Positions 41,706-54,399 are shown, counted from the first letter of the stretch. The stretch: 64,000 nucleotides of DNA from Corbicula japonica (GCA_038501625.1 JAZAYU010000013.1:1054001-1118000), one strand, 5' to 3'. Numbers and translations: made by a program. Notes: generated by a model from the letters alone, not told the origin.

Positions 41706-41826
41706 GCCCAGGATCATAAAACTTAAACTGGAGACCAGTCTCAAATCTCAAGCATCTGATTGGCTGAAATCAGATGCTTGAGATTTGAGACTGGTCTCCA
41801 ATCTTAGTTTTTTATCTTTGTGGGCA
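41706..41826. mobile_element. Hairpin MITE family H, nearly loop-free copy
   Basis: The arms meet directly at GGCTGAAATCAGATGC; ends GCCCAGGATCATAAAACTTA and TCTTTGTGGGC. Confidence 0.85.
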
Positions 41827-42039
41827 GGTTATGAAGATGAGAAGACAAGAATTGCCTATTCAGGGTATTATTTGCATAAGTATTTACAGTTTTAAACAAA
41901 TATTGTACAAATTGAATATAAGTTCTAGGAATGACTAATAGTTAAGAATGTATGTTTATGATATTGTAGCTGTATAAAAATTGTTTTAACAATTTCATGT
42001 GGAGAAGTTGTTCAGATGATCTCAGGACCCGGATTTTCG

Positions 42040-42045
42040 AATAAA
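42040..42045 (+). terminator. Candidate poly(A) signal of the transporter
   Basis: First AATAAA after the stop codon, about 390 bases downstream; this would leave a 3' UTR containing a hairpin MITE. Confidence 0.4.
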
Positions 42046-42150
42046 AAAAGAATGTCTTTTGGTATGTTAATGCATTATAGTTAATGGCAAACTATTGTTT
42101 ATAAATCTTCCTTCAATCTTGTTTAATGTTAAGAATCAGTTGACCCAAAA

Positions 42151-42725
42151 TACACTGAACCTCTTTAAACCAGAACCCTTTTAAACCGAACAAATTGTCC
42201 AGTCCCAAACTTTTTACTATATAAATCACCCCTTTAACCTGGAAACCACCTAATTCAAGAAACCATACATGAATATGGCATAATTATGATTTGTCCGTTA
42301 TAAAACACCCCTTTAAACTGGACAAGATTAAAGTCTTAATATTTTTATTCATGTAAATGTGGAAATGTATGGTCCATTAGAAGAATGAAAAATTTAAATT
42401 TCACTTTAAAATACAATTATATAAATAACATATGAATTTGTTAGTTCTTATTTTTAATTTCGAAATATAGGGAGAAAATGTGCTGATCATTTTCTTGTAA
42501 TATGTAAAAATGGATTTAACTTCTGTTGGTTAAAAGCTTTATAGACTAGTATTAATAATTATTACTGTTAATACAGTTCTGTGCAAAATATAGATCCAAA
42601 TGTCCATGTTTGGATAAAAGGTTGGAATCTTGTCCAGTTCTCAAAAGCCCTTTAGTCCAGAAACCCTTTTAAACAGGAAATTTTGTTCAGTCCGACCTCG
42701 TCCGGTTTAAAGGGGATTCAGTGTA
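42151..42725. mobile_element. 575-bp pogo/Tigger-like MITE
   Basis: Ends TACACTGAACCTCTTTAAAC and TTTAAAGGGGATTCAGTGTA pair well, with TA at each border. Further CCCTTTTAAACC words occur inside both ends. No transposase frame. Assignment rests on the terminal pattern. Confidence 0.65.
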
Positions 42726-43160
42726 CTTTCTTGGCCATTGAGAGAAAATGAAGTTATAAGTTGTTTAATTCTGATTTTACAAATGGGCCAACAATTTTAA
42801 ACCACACTTACAACACCTGTCTCCAAATATAAACATGATATACTGCAGTTTTCATGACATCATTTTTGCGTAGAGAATACTTTTAATCTGTTATTTTGTT
42901 ATCTTATATTAAATTTTACAATCTTAAAATTATTTTTGTTACTGAAAACATTCTGTTGACACATGTTGTTTTAACGATATTTACTTCTGCTAGTCAGTTT
43001 GTTGTGTATACCGGTAGATCTGTACTGTCTGATATGGATTAACACTTTTCACATCTTGGTCTGACAAATTTTACCCAATTAATCTTAAAGGGAACATCAT
43101 GATCATACTGCATGGATGTGCAGGCTGATCTGGATCTACACTTGTTGACCATGGTTAAAT

Positions 43161-43336
43161 TTAACCCTTTCCTCCATAAATACGCATTTTTACACATGTG
43201 CGACCAGTGTAGATCCAGATCAGCCAGCACATCTGTGCCATCTGATCAGGATCTGCACTGGTTGCATTTGGTCAGAAATAACCTTACAAATCAAAAAGAA
43301 AACTGTTTAGATCCTGATCAGATGGCACGGATGTTA
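43161..43336. mobile_element. TTAA MITE (family T), right end missing
   Basis: TTAA-CCCTTTCCTCCATA start; inner words TGTAGATCCAGATCAGCCAG, GATCAGGATCTGCACTGG; stops at GATCAGATGGCACGGATG. Confidence 0.78.
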
Positions 43337-43416
43337 GCATTTTATCTCAAATAAGTCTCAGAATAGTTCTGATTTGTTGATTTTCTACTACTCTTTCATA
43401 TTACTAGATTGATAAT

Positions 43417-43488
43417 GCCCAAAGATAATAAAACTTAAAATGGAAACCAATCTCGAATCTCAAGGATCTGATTGGCTGAAATGGGGAT
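43417..43488. mobile_element. Hairpin MITE family H, left arm only
   Basis: GCCCAAAGATAATAAAACTT, then CTCAAGGATCTGATTGGCTG. Confidence 0.65.
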
Positions 43489-43561
43489 GAAAACAACCAA
43501 GATGGTAATTATTGGATTTTAGGGCAAGATCTTTCTCATGGATTCAGAGTTTTTGATTGGT

Positions 43562-43910
43562 TTAACCCTTTCCTCCATAGATACACCTTTATTGCGTGGG
43601 GGAACAGTTTAGATCCATATCAGACATCTGATCAGGATCTAAACTTTTTCGCTTTTTTTATTTGTTATGTTATTTCTGTCCGAATTGCAACCAGTGCAGG
43701 CTCATTTTTACGCATGTGTGACCAGTGTAGATCCAGATCAGCTGGCACATCTGATCAGGATCTGCACTGGTCGCATTTTGGTCAGAGATATCCTAACAAA
43801 TCAAAAAGCAAACAGTTTAGATCCTGATCAGACGGCACTGAAGTGCCGGCTGATCATCTGGATCTAAACTGTTCTAGCGATGAAAGTGTATCTATGGAGG
43901 AAAGGGTTAA
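43562..43910. mobile_element. TTAA MITE (family T), 349-bp copy with internal duplication
   Basis: TTAA-CCCTTTCCTCCATAG and CTATGGAGGAAAGGG-TTAA at the ends. The middle block (GACCAGTGTAGATCC... / CTGCACTGGTCGCATTTTGG) appears partly duplicated compared with the 204-244-bp copies. Confidence 0.82.
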
Positions 43911-43959
43911 AGATGTAGTCAGAGCTTTGTTCTCTTTTAATTTCCAAACATTTTTAAGC

Positions 43960-45022
43960 TCTGAAGTCATATAGGTGAGCCTTATTTTTCACCAATCGTG
44001 GTAGTTTTTAAAACACCTGGAAGGTAAATTCAGTCGGTGTTTCACTATATATCTTTGGTTTTTAAACCTTGGAGTTAGAACAAGGCATTTAGCCAGATTT
44101 TTCCCCCATTTGGTACCGGTATGTATATTTTTTAAAGCCTTGTAGAGACATATTTGTAGCATTGAATGTTGTCATTTTTATGACCTGAAGAGGCACAATG
44201 TCATAACTTCTTGTATCCTTCATTATTTACATTTTTTAACTTCAGGAAGAGGCATTATCTCACAGCTTTCATTAATTCATTTTAAAGTCGACTTTAAAAG
44301 GCATAATATCTAAGCTTTGTGTTTCATTAATTAATTTAAATGTTGTTTTTAAATTAAAAAGCCCTGGAAAAGGCATAATGTCATAGCTTTGTGTTTCTTT
44401 AATTCATTTTAATGTTTTTAAATTTAAAACCCCTGGAAAAGGCATAAGGTCATAGCTTTGTGTTTTTATTATTCATTTTAACAGTTTATAAACCCCTGGA
44501 AGAGTTTTATAGTCAGAGCTTTGTTTCCCATTCAGTCTAAACAGTTTATAAACCACTTGAAGAGTCATATACTGTAGTCAGAGCTTTGTTCCCATTCAGT
44601 CTAAACAGTTTATAAACCGCTGGAAGAGTCATATACTGTAGTCAGCGCTTTGTTCCCATTCAGTCTAAACAGTTTATAAACCGCTGGAAGAGTCATTTAC
44701 TGTAGTCAGAGCTTTGTTCCCATTCAGTCTAAACAGTTTATAAACCACTTGAAGAGTCATATACTGTAGTCAGAGCTTTGTTCCCATTCAGTCTAAACAG
44801 TTTATAAACCGCTGGAAGAGTCATATACTGTAGTCAGAGCTTTGTTCCCATTCAGTCTAAACAGTTTATAAACCGCTGGAAGAGTCATATACTGTAGTCA
44901 GAGCTTTGTTCCCATTCAGTCTAAACAGTTTATAAACCGCTGGAAGAGTCATATACTGTAGTCAGAGCTTTGTTCCCATTCAGTCTAAACAGTTTATAAA
45001 CCGCTGGAAGAGTCATATCTAC
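43960..45022. repeat. 64-bp tandem array with diverged left side
   Basis: From about 44510 to 45022 there are eight almost identical 64-base units (GTCAGAGCTTTGTTCCCATT, CAGTCTAAACAGTTTATAAA). Further left, the same words recur at irregular spacing and with more changes (AGGCATAATGTCATAGCTTT). The repeats are oldest on the left and most homogenised on the right. Confidence 0.88.
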
Positions 45023-45221
45023 ACACACTGTTCCCCCAGGCAACTATAAAGGTTTATCTTTGGAGTAAAGAGTTAACAGTTGTTAAACCCCTGGATTTCT
45101 GGAAGAAGCATCGAGTCAGAGCCTTTAGTTTACATAGTTTTTAAACTACTGGATGCAGTGATTGTGTGATACATGTAAATCTTTTTAATTCCGTTAGCTA
45201 AGATCATGTTGTTCTGTTGCA

Positions 45222-45345
45222 TAACCCTTTATTCCATATATATACAGGTTTTATGAAAGTGTAGATAGACAACATGGATGTGCTGGCTGATCTGGATGTA
45301 CAATGTTCATCCATGTTATAAAAGTCATATCTATGGAGTAAATGG
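45222..45345. mobile_element. TTAA MITE (family T), diverged
   Basis: ATAA-CCCTTTATTCCATATA at the left, GCTGATCTGGATGTACAATG inside, CTATGGAGTAAATGG at the right. A further MITE end (GGAGTAAAGAG-TTAA) lies just before it at about 45060-45075. Confidence 0.6.
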
Positions 45346-45459
45346 TTTCTTTTTTAATTCCTTATGATAAGCTGATGTTATGTTGCTTAATGAATTTGCA
45401 CAGCCAAATTTTCTTCTTTTTTTTCATCTTTACTCCGGATTTCATTTGCCTTCTTAAAA

Positions 45460-45640
45460 ACTTGATTTGTCGCGAAAACTTAATGTTGGCTTTAACTTTG
45501 CTAGTTCATAGCAATTCTTCATCAAACTTTCAAATAGTATTGCCTTTGACAAAGGGGTTGTGATGTTGCCAATATCTAGAGGTCTTTTTGGAGTGATGTC
45601 CCTTTTTTTAAAGATTTGTCACAAAAACTTATTGTTGACC
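45460..45640. repeat. Relic of the E7-type tandem core
   Basis: CGCGAAAACTTAATGTTGGC, TTTAACTTTGC and CATCAAACTTTCAAAT match the unit of the array at 57430-58060. Confidence 0.55.
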
Positions 45641-45779
45641 ATTACCCGGTATGTATTGATACACTGTATGATAACAAATTACCGGGTATATATTTGTCAT
45701 GTACTTTACATACCAGCTGTTTTGTTGTTGATTTATGTAGATGAACCAATATTCAATAAAATATTTTTTGTTTTATAAA

Positions 45780-48700
45780 GCATTTTTTGTTTATTGACTA
45801 CCAGTTGACAATTACTGGTAGTTAATCTTTCATTCATATTCTTTTAGCCATAATGCATCTTTGCAACAAAACCCCTTCGAATTTTGCAACTTGTTTGATC
45901 AGTGCCCACCATGGTGAATTGATTACCGGTATTGTAGTCAGGTCAGCTTCTTTTTGTATTGTCCGTTGTAACTTGTAACAAATTTTGTCGCTCAGTGCCA
46001 GCCTAGTTAATAATTTTCTCATATGGAGGTCTTTTCACAATATTTTAAAAGCCAAAATCCACAAGGGTGGCATCCAGCTTTTGGGCATCTGCTCTTGTTT
46101 GCATTATGAATGCAACATGAGGTTTATGAAGGTACCCCAACAGGTTTTGATGAATGGCTGGATGTGTTATGTTGGTAGAAAATCATACCTAGCTTGTCTA
46201 TAATAAAAATCTCTTTTATCATTCCAATATTATAGTGGATATTTATTTTTGTCTTTGTTAATGATCGAGTGTTATTTAAACATGATGGCTTACTCCAGTC
46301 TATGATATGAAACCTAGCAAAAAATTGCAACAACCTGGAGCCACCATTACTTTTCCTTATGCAATGTTACTGTTTAGAATTATAGTTTCCAATAGCATTG
46401 CTGCCACTTTTCAAATTGAGAGTAGTTTTAACCACGTTCAGGGATTGGCTTAACAGAAGTTCTGTTAATCAATACATGTACATCTGATTACTTCACAAGT
46501 AAGTAACCATTACAGCGGATTACAATTACTGATTACGATTACCCCAGGTCTGAACAGAACAGGGAGAAGTTTTTCCAAATAAAGGGAGAAGTCAAATAGG
46601 ATTTTGGCTCTGTATGAAACATATAGATATAATAAATATTTGTCTTGTTTACAGTGATTGAAATAGCCATTATCATAATCGAACTACAATTAAAGTATAG
46701 ATTCATATCAAAATATTTTATATATATGACGCCATCACCATCATAATGCATCAAAAAGCACTAAGGCAACTTATTTAACATTATCGTATGGAATAATTTA
46801 TGACAGCACTGGACCTTAACTAGCTCACTGTATTTTAAACGTTTATTGTCCAAATAAAAGTAAAAATGACTAAATAACTTAGCAACCATTTCCACACAAC
46901 CCAGCTGCCCATCCACCCCTTTAAGGCAGAATTTTATATGAAAGTTAAGGTTGCTGTCCTCTGAATCCGCCTCTTGAGCTGGAACACTTTTAACTTTAAA
47001 ATTACTGCTAATATTTTCTATTTAAAAAAGCCTTTTGTGATCGAAATGACATGAAGTTATGATTCATAAAACAAGCATAGATGTCTCGCTATGGCCATCT
47101 GAATTTGTCAGAAAAATGCTACTGCTGTCTTTTTTTAATGATAAAAGTGCGGTTTGTTATGCTTATTGTCATATATCTAAAGTTGATATATTTTAGAAAT
47201 TCATGATGAAGTCACATTTATTTCATTATTTAGTCTCTCCTAAGATAACCATTCTGCGAGTCATTTTATAACACATGCTTCGACTATGCAATTGTATACA
47301 GTTAATGTGTAAATAAATGCGAAACTGCACCAAGACATACAGAAACTTTACAAAGAAAGAACACTTTTGTATGAAGCGATCGTATTGTTTGCTTTCCTTG
47401 ATTAACTAGACTTATTATTATATTCGTGATGTTGAGTTGTTGAAAATTATTGTTTAAATGCAAAACCTTGTTAAATTTGATTCATTGTGTCTGTCCAAAT
47501 GAACCTAACTACTCTTCTTAGAAAGACTAATTTGAATAGAATATGACGTGAAGTGCATTATAACAACATAACATTAATATTAACGATTATGTTAAATACG
47601 TAAAAACAATTACAAGGTATGGTAAGTTTAACTTTACTTGTTAAATAGTAGTCGAGATTTGGCCATTTTTGTCACCCAAACCATATCAACAAATTGATCA
47701 CTCCTACTTAAGTATACAAAGAAACAGACAATAATTTGTCGAAACCAACCACGATTCTTGCCTTTGTCGCCAAAGATGACAGGCTGTACGGGATAACAAG
47801 CCATCGAAAGAAAGCATTTTTGATAAACTCCCTTAAACAGAGGCGCCCCTACTGGCTTTCCTTGACGTACTCCATAGATCATAGCTAAGTGGATAAGCGA
47901 CAGATATATTCGTATTTACATTGATAATGGACAGGTTTTAATGTGACAACTTGTTTCATTTATAACAAGCGTTCTGCTTTATTGATTCATTAAACAGTTG
48001 TTATAATTTAATGTTTTATGCAACATCTTTAAATGTGTTTACTTAGTTAATTTTGTTTCAATGCGGATAGAAGCCAAAAACTTGAAACTTAATGGATTAT
48101 TTCTCATTTTATTACAACCATATAGCTTTGGTGCTAAGGAATGCCACTTTCCACAAAAAAAACGTTATTGTCTGCCACTATCGAATTCTATCAAAAATCT
48201 TTTTTTTTGGCATTTTATAAGACATGTTAGTCATATTTATTTGTCCTTATTGTCCAAAAGTGCTTACTGACCAATATCGCATTTTGTTTATAATTTGTAT
48301 TTGTTGTTCTTGTGTATAATAATCTTACAAATACCAAAAGTACCCGTTATAAAATCCATGTCTTAATGTGTAATTGTCTACGACTGAACTTTACTGCACA
48401 TTGTTTGCATCCAGTGAAACATGGTACTGAATGTTAAACACCAGATCTGTGTGTGTATGCTGTGTAGATTTCATCAATTGGTTATGAATAATATAAGGAT
48501 AATAACTCAAATAGTGCTTATATTAAATTGAAGAATACATGCGACCACCTAGTAGAATTGAATAAAAAAATTAATAATGAGTCTGTGCATGTATCGGAAG
48601 TTCGGTCTGTTGTCTCTTATTGGTATACGGACAATTTCATTTTTCAGACAAAATCCCTTTCACTATGTTTTGGATAGGATGTATTCTTTCCTTAATAATA

Positions 48701-49000
48701 ACACTATTTAGTATTGTCATGACTTTTCACAACAAACTGTTTTGCTGCTCTTATTCAATACGTAATGCATTAGAAGACAAAATAAATGTAATTTTGTAAG
48801 TTCACCTGAAAAATTATGAATTTCAAATTGTTTTGTTCACAAATGCAGAATCCAGTGATATGAATTTTGTCCTAGCCTGTTTGACCATTATATATTGAAT
48901 ATTTTACATATTTAATTAGTACTACATTTAAGCTACCCTGGACGATAATGAGTAATGTAATAATGGCAATGTTCGTCCCTATATGTTCAGACATCTATGA
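45780..49000. other. Intergenic, nothing recognised
   Basis: AT-rich sequence with many stops in all frames. I recognise no exon, RNA gene or repeat family. A minus-strand frame at 47634-47882 (82 codons) has no recognisable similarity and no convincing splice context. Confidence 0.5.
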
Positions 49001-49010
49001 CAGCGAGAGA

Positions 49011-49094
49011 CACAACTCCTAGCGGGGTGTCGGGGTAGCTTCTAGGGCTAACCACAACTCCTAGCGGGGTGTCGGGGTAGCTTCTAGGGCTAAC
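49011..49094. repeat. Perfect 42-bp tandem duplication
   Basis: Two identical copies of a GC-richer unit starting CACAACTCCTAGCGGGGTGT and ending TAGGGCTAAC. Confidence 0.95.
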
Positions 49095-50016
49095 ATAAAT
49101 GACAACACTATTAAGTGAAAACAAATTAAGACATGTAACAGGCGCAAGAACACATAACAATTACAAAATGTGAGTTCCTTCATGAAAATTATTTAAATAT
49201 TATGTTATAAAATTCAGGTTTTTAAATAAAAAGTAAAACATTTAAATCCCACTAAACACTTTAGACATAAAATTCTTTTCTTCTAGTTGGGACATAAATG
49301 TTAACCTTGTTTTAAAGTTTTTGTGGATCTCGCTGTTATGTATTTCTCCAGCTTGCCTAATTAATTTGCATTCAGAAAGCTAGTAACTCTACACTAACTT
49401 ACAGCATGGTACAGATAGACTGTAACATCCAACACAACAACAAATAACGGATCAACTTTTTGTTTTTATTTAATGATTTTAATGACATTTTAGTGGCTAT
49501 CACAGACTTATACATCCAGTTAAACATATAGGATATTTTTAAAACATCAAATAGTCTTTAAATTTCTGGTTAACATTTTTATGGCTCTTACAGCGAGTGC
49601 TAGGATGCCTTACTGATGCAAAATAGGACCATGCTAGGAACAGGCTAAGTCAATAATCTTTAGAATTAATAAATAAATATTAATGGTAAACATTTACATG
49701 TACAAAGAAGTAACAATAAACATATTGTACAAAGACACAAATTCCTCAGAGTGCAATATGATAGAGTTCCCATACTTCTTTACAACAGAATCATTATTAA
49801 GTCATGTGACATGCTTTAGTTGACCATGCTCTCTTGAATATTAACGAGTCCTTGATCTCGGCTAGTCATTCTGACACACAAAGTCTATCAATCAGATATA
49901 CAACTTGTATTTCTAATAAACTTTTTCCAAAATTCATTGTATTCAAAAAGGGTGTTACTAAAAAAGGACATTGTGAAGAACTAAACATGATCTCTTAACA
50001 TAAATATCAAATGTCA

Positions 50017-50022
50017 TTTATT
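50017..50022 (-). terminator. IFT20: Candidate poly(A) signal of IFT20
   Basis: AATAAA on the minus strand about 160 bases past the stop codon, which gives a compact 3' UTR. Confidence 0.5.
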
Positions 50023-50179
50023 TAATTGACCTACAAGGTATGTAAATTTTTCTTGGAAACACCAATAAAATCCTGATGTGTTTTTTTAAGAATTACACTT
50101 GCTTTTAGTAAGTGTACACAATGGACGGAACATTTCGAACAGATCTAAAATTGAGACAAAAGCTACAGATCTATAAAGA

Positions 50180-50261
50180 CTATTTTTGTGAGATAAATTG
50201 TTCAATAAATTCATTCTGTTCACTTTCTTCTTTCTGTAAATTTTCATACTGTATTCGCAAT
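50180..50261 (-). CDS. IFT20: IFT20 exon 4 (stop)
   Basis: Acceptor TTTTTTTCAG; encodes [20 protein letters not shown] and QFISQK, then TAG. Confidence 0.95.
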
Positions 50262-52863
50262 CTGAAAAAAACCCAAAAAACAATAGATTATTTACACATC
50301 AACATTTACACTACATAACACAACAAGAATATAAATGTTTTTATAACAAGCAGCACCAAGTAGGTGTGATTTTATAACAAGCAGCACCAAGTAGGCGTGA
50401 AAGGCTGATTTGTGGTACCTGATTTCAAGTATGAAGTGTATACATACATGGTTTAAATGCATTCAATTTGTTGGCATGCTTGTAATAAAAGATGCAATAA
50501 TTTGAAAAGAAAATGTCAGCTTCATGGGAAATCAAAGCATCCATCACAAGAGCTAATGGGACACAAGATTCAAATAAAAAAAATATTGAAAATAGTGAAA
50601 CCATGTGTTGATGTAATGATTCATGAAAACCATTTGTGTCTAAGGACTGAAGAGACGTAACCAATAACAGAATAGAGCGGATTATTATAGGGAATTGAAA
50701 ATAAAAATAATGTGGGTAAAGTTCCTAGTCAGTCATTCAAATAGTTTTAAGATGAGTTGTTCAGGATCACAGACTGATGATAGAGATACATGTAACTGTA
50801 TAGTTGTAGTAATAAAATATTGTGTGTTCTAGCAGCTTTATAACCTTCAGCCCAGATATAACGGAAAGAAACAACTGTGTGCACTGTATACTGTTTGTTT
50901 AACATCTTTAATATATGTTTACTAGATATAGTCTTTGTTTACCATAATATTATACCACAAACAGGTCAGTATAAATCTGAGTCTAAAAAGATAAATTATA
51001 AGGTTAAAGGTTCAAGTCCAAGCAGAGCAGAGATTTTCATGTGATTTTCACAATGGAAGCAAACAAAATGACAGTTTAGATGTAAAAAAAAAATCAAGAG
51101 CATGTAATTGTATTGTGACCTCTCCAGTTGCATCTTTCTCTCGGCTATCAGGGCCTGTAGCTGCTGTTGTTGAGCTTCTCTCTGTTTAGCTATTGACTTC
51201 AGCAAGTTTCTTGACCCTATTGCCTGAAAAAACATGTAGAATGTAAAATTTGTAGCTGGTTTGTAGTTATTACAGGCCAATACAGGGTTAGTCATAAAAA
51301 TCAATGAATCTTTGTGTTGTGAGTTTTGAAACAATATTCCGAGTTTGAGATATTTTTCTTTCATTTAATTACACATTAATTCCCATATCGGGGATGACAA
51401 TTAGCAGACCTAGTTTAACAATGTTGTAACAATCGTCTGGATAACTTGACAAACCTATTCATTTACACCACATGCTGTATATGTATATGAATACTGAATG
51501 CTCTATATAAACACTGCCATTGACTATGTGGTACTAACAGTTACGTGATGCGAAACCCCACTGACTGAAGTTCTACACTCGTGCAGACTTGCTTTTGTGT
51601 AACTTCTAGAACTCGGGATGTGTGTGCTTTAACTGTTACATTTTTTGTCATTTATACATATACAGGTGTTAAAAATCATACAGTTTAAAATATTTATGAA
51701 AACTTTTGTAAAACAGCACATCATTCTTCAAAACTAAACCAAACTCCTAACTGGTCACTTTAGTTTATAATAACTTCTTCTGTATTTCACTGCCGATGAT
51801 TTTCTTTGTTTTGTGAGAAATGTTGCTATAAAGGCATTAAATGCAAATTAACACCCAAGAGAACTGTCAAATACCATAAGATCAACAACACTTAATAGAA
51901 AAAAAAACACTTTATTTTGTATCAAAGTACCTTCATTTTTTCCTTTTCAACTTCCTTGGCAACATTGTCCACCACTTCAATGAATGTACCAACTATCTTC
52001 TGAAACTCGCCAATTTCTGGAAAAAAAAATCAAAAGAAACCTTTAAAAAAATTGCTAAAAGGCCCTTTGTTGCTCTTGGATTCATGAAACCAAAAAGGCA
52101 GAACAAAACACAATGAAATAAATTACGAATGATGATTTTGTAACAAGTTAAATCACTGGCTTTATTCTGATTTAAAAATAATTGAAGTAGGGGTTTCTCT
52201 TGTTTCCTCATTCTTAATTTACTTTTTCATTCCATTAGTTTATTAAATGTATGTGTTTTAAAGTTTTCAAAAATATTGTTAAAATATGTTGACAATGAAA
52301 CCCTTCTAATATGACCACCTCTGGGACTGGACAATAGTGGTCTGTGTTGGTCTTAATAAAGTTAATTCTAGGGTAGAAAATAGTGTTTATGGTAGAAAAT
52401 AGTGTAAACTACTAATAGGGACATTGAAACAATGGTCTTAATATTGGGTTTGGACTTAATTAAGGTGGTTTTTAGTTGGGGTTTTAATGAAAGAGTTTTC
52501 AACTAGCCTTGAGGCTATGCAGACTTCATAGCTTTGGTAACCAGGGTTACTTGTAAATTATATGTCGTTGTTAATTTGCTTAGAACACTTAGGATTTTGT
52601 TTCTCATATTGGTTCAATAGTGCAGAGGTGCACTTTCTTGGCTATATATTATAAAGAAATTCTATGTCAGTGGTCAGTTGCCAATCATCACTTTAGCGAT
52701 AAATACAAATTTAACGAATTAAATACCAAAACTTACTGTCAACAAATTCTTTGCATTCTTCTTTAAGTTCGGACGTTTGAGACTGTACTTCCGGCTCCAG
52801 AACCCGTATTTTATTGAGCTCATCGAAATGCAATCCAGCTCTTGACAATGCTTCGTCGGCCAT
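50180..52863 (-). CDS. IFT20: Intraflagellar transport protein 20 (complete, 4 exons)
   Basis: The four exons give exactly 132 residues, the length of human IFT20. The protein starts [20 protein letters not shown] and ends [13 protein letters not shown]; the block [20 protein letters not shown] is almost unchanged from vertebrates. It is predicted to be helical and coiled-coil throughout. Known role: a small IFT-B subunit that moves between Golgi and cilium, binds GMAP210 at the Golgi, and sorts membrane proteins to the cilium. All splice sites keep the frame; the exon 3 donor AG|GTCACA is weak. No clear X-box is visible within about 1 kb upstream of the start. Very secure. Confidence 0.97.
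50338..50400. repeat. 31-bp tandem duplication
   Basis: Two copies of TTTTATAACAAGCAGCACCA, then AGTAGG[TC]GTGA, differing by one base. In IFT20 intron 3. Confidence 0.9.
51120..51223 (-). CDS. IFT20: IFT20 exon 3
   Basis: Phase 0 in, phase 2 out. Encodes [20 protein letters not shown] and [14 protein letters not shown]. The donor GTCACA is non-ideal but is the only GT that keeps the frame and the family sequence. Confidence 0.95.
51931..52016 (-). CDS. IFT20: IFT20 exon 2
   Basis: Phase 1 in, phase 0 out; acceptor TTTCCAG, donor AAG|GTACTT. Encodes [20 protein letters not shown], then EVEKEKMK. Confidence 0.96.
52298..52520. repeat. Possible MITE remnant in IFT20 intron 1
   Basis: AAACCCTTCTAATATGACCA at the left against TGGGGTTTTAATGAAAGAG at the right, and a duplicated GGTAGAAAATAGTGT in the middle. 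Ends imprecise. Confidence 0.35.
52737..52863 (-). CDS. IFT20: IFT20 exon 1
   Basis: Start ATG and 42 codons plus one base; donor A|GTAAGT. Encodes [20 protein letters not shown] through EECKEFVD, the most conserved N-terminal part. Confidence 0.96.
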
Positions 52864-53324
52864 TTTCTCAGGAATGTAAACATTAGGAAACTGTAAATCG
52901 GTATCATAGTATCACGGTATCATGATAATGCGCTATCGAATGGACTTTTACAATGCGTTCATACACAAGTTTTATTTTGAGTCATAAGTACATTAAAACG
53001 ACATAGGCTCTCGATAGTGTGACCTGCCTTCGTTGATTGGATTTACAAAGTCATCAAGCTACAATCACTTTTAAACTGTCTATTTAAGACAAGTGTAAGC
53101 AAAGTCAAACAAGTGAAAAATGGCTGTAATAAACATTGAAAATTTTCTATCAGGAATAGTTACACCAGAGACCTATATATATAAATATAGGTCTTTGGTT
53201 ACACTCAGAAATCAGTCTAAACACACAATCAAAAAGTAGAGTATTGAAGACATCATATGTTTAAAATATGATAATTAAAAGAACAAACACAATAATAATT
53301 TAAAAATGTTAGTCCGATTGGTTG

Positions 53325-53455
53325 TAGCCCAACTATTTGTGTGCAACAAGGGCTTTTCTATATATATGATGGTCGCCCTTCACCATTAATAAAAAGTCAG
53401 TATAAGAATGGGTATGTGCTTGCAGTCTAATTATTGAGACTAGAGTCGTTGTAGC
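53325..53455 (+). repeat. Dispersed repeat R1, plus-strand copy
   Basis: TAGCCCAACTATTTGTGTGC, GATGGTCGCCCTTC, GGGTATGTGCTTGCAGTCTA and ATTATTGAGACTA match the reverse complement of 25845-25975. Confidence 0.75.
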
Positions 53456-54373
53456 ATTGAAAGGTTCAGCAGCAAAACATTGGGGAGTTTAAACCAGATT
53501 CAAGGGTCACCAACCTCACTCTTGCCAGAAATGTTTTCAGCTGAACAAGGAAACACACGTTACCTTAGTGAAATAAATCCAACCCAACCACAATAAGGAA
53601 GTAATAAAAGCGATCAACTGTAGGTCTACTCTCTATAAAAATATAATGCATGGTCCAAAGCGTTGCAGAATATCTTGTTTGAAGCTTTTCATTTTGACTC
53701 AATATATGGTTTTATGAATAAAAAATAGAGATATTAGAGAGACTGCCATGTTTCTTTAAATTGTAAATCAAACATTTTTTTCACGGAGTCTTGAATTTTT
53801 TATGTTGATAAAAGGTTTTACTTGGTTTCACGTTGAATATCATAGCAATGTTGACTTAAATAATGAATTTTACATTTTGAGAATTTTAAGTTAAAATAAA
53901 GACACTCGTTATCTGTTTATCAGTCCCCGTCTGAATAATGTTAATAGAATGACTGTACAATTAAGAGTTAGAACCTCATTTCAAGTATGTTGCTGACAAA
54001 TCAAAATAATGGACAACATATTATATATTATCGATACAGCACCGACAAATGCACCTCGTTGCATTGCACTGGTAAATATAAGGATAGGATCTGGACGTTT
54101 TGTCAATCAATTTAGTGTTGAGTATATTTTCGAAAAGTATAAGATTTACGTTTCTGTAATTGTTTGAGAACCACAGTACGTCCCCAGTGACTATTCAATG
54201 TACATTTGTCGAAATTATTTTAAATAGATACAGACAGCAAGTATGACGCCATCAGCTAATCAGACGCCTCTAGTTTAAATTTACAACAGCCGTTTGTTTA
54301 CTGGTAACGACTGAGTAAGAGTCTATTATAATAGACCCTACCGTCACCGTCCGGAATAAATGGCATACAAATA

Positions 54374-54386
54374 TTTGGCGGGAAAA
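54374..54386 (+). promoter_or_regulatory. CENPM: Perfect E2F-type site before CENPM
   Basis: TTTGGCGGGAAAA contains the ideal E2F core TTTGGCGGGAAA, ending 14 bases before the predicted start codon. E2F/DREAM control is the usual mode for S/G2-expressed centromere genes, so the position supports both the gene call and the chosen start. Confidence 0.7.
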
Positions 54387-54399
54387 TTTGACAGCTGAA

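Larger units (their letters stand above)
52864..54399. promoter_or_regulatory. Divergent intergenic region between IFT20 and CENPM
   Basis: About 1.5 kb that must hold both promoters. Repeat R1 occupies 53325-53455. A small hairpin (GAGACCTATATATATAAATATAGGTC) lies near 53170. Apart from the E2F-type site next to CENPM I see no clear core promoter elements. Confidence 0.4.

Noticed and set aside
47634..47882. 82-codon minus-strand frame in the intergenic region
   Set aside because: It has a vaguely reverse-transcriptase-like GVRQGKPVGAPLF start, but no further motifs, neighbours or splice context.
50996..51364. 122-codon minus-strand frame around IFT20 exon 3
   Set aside because: It is exon 3 with intron read on both sides; the spliced model matches IFT20 exactly in length and sequence.
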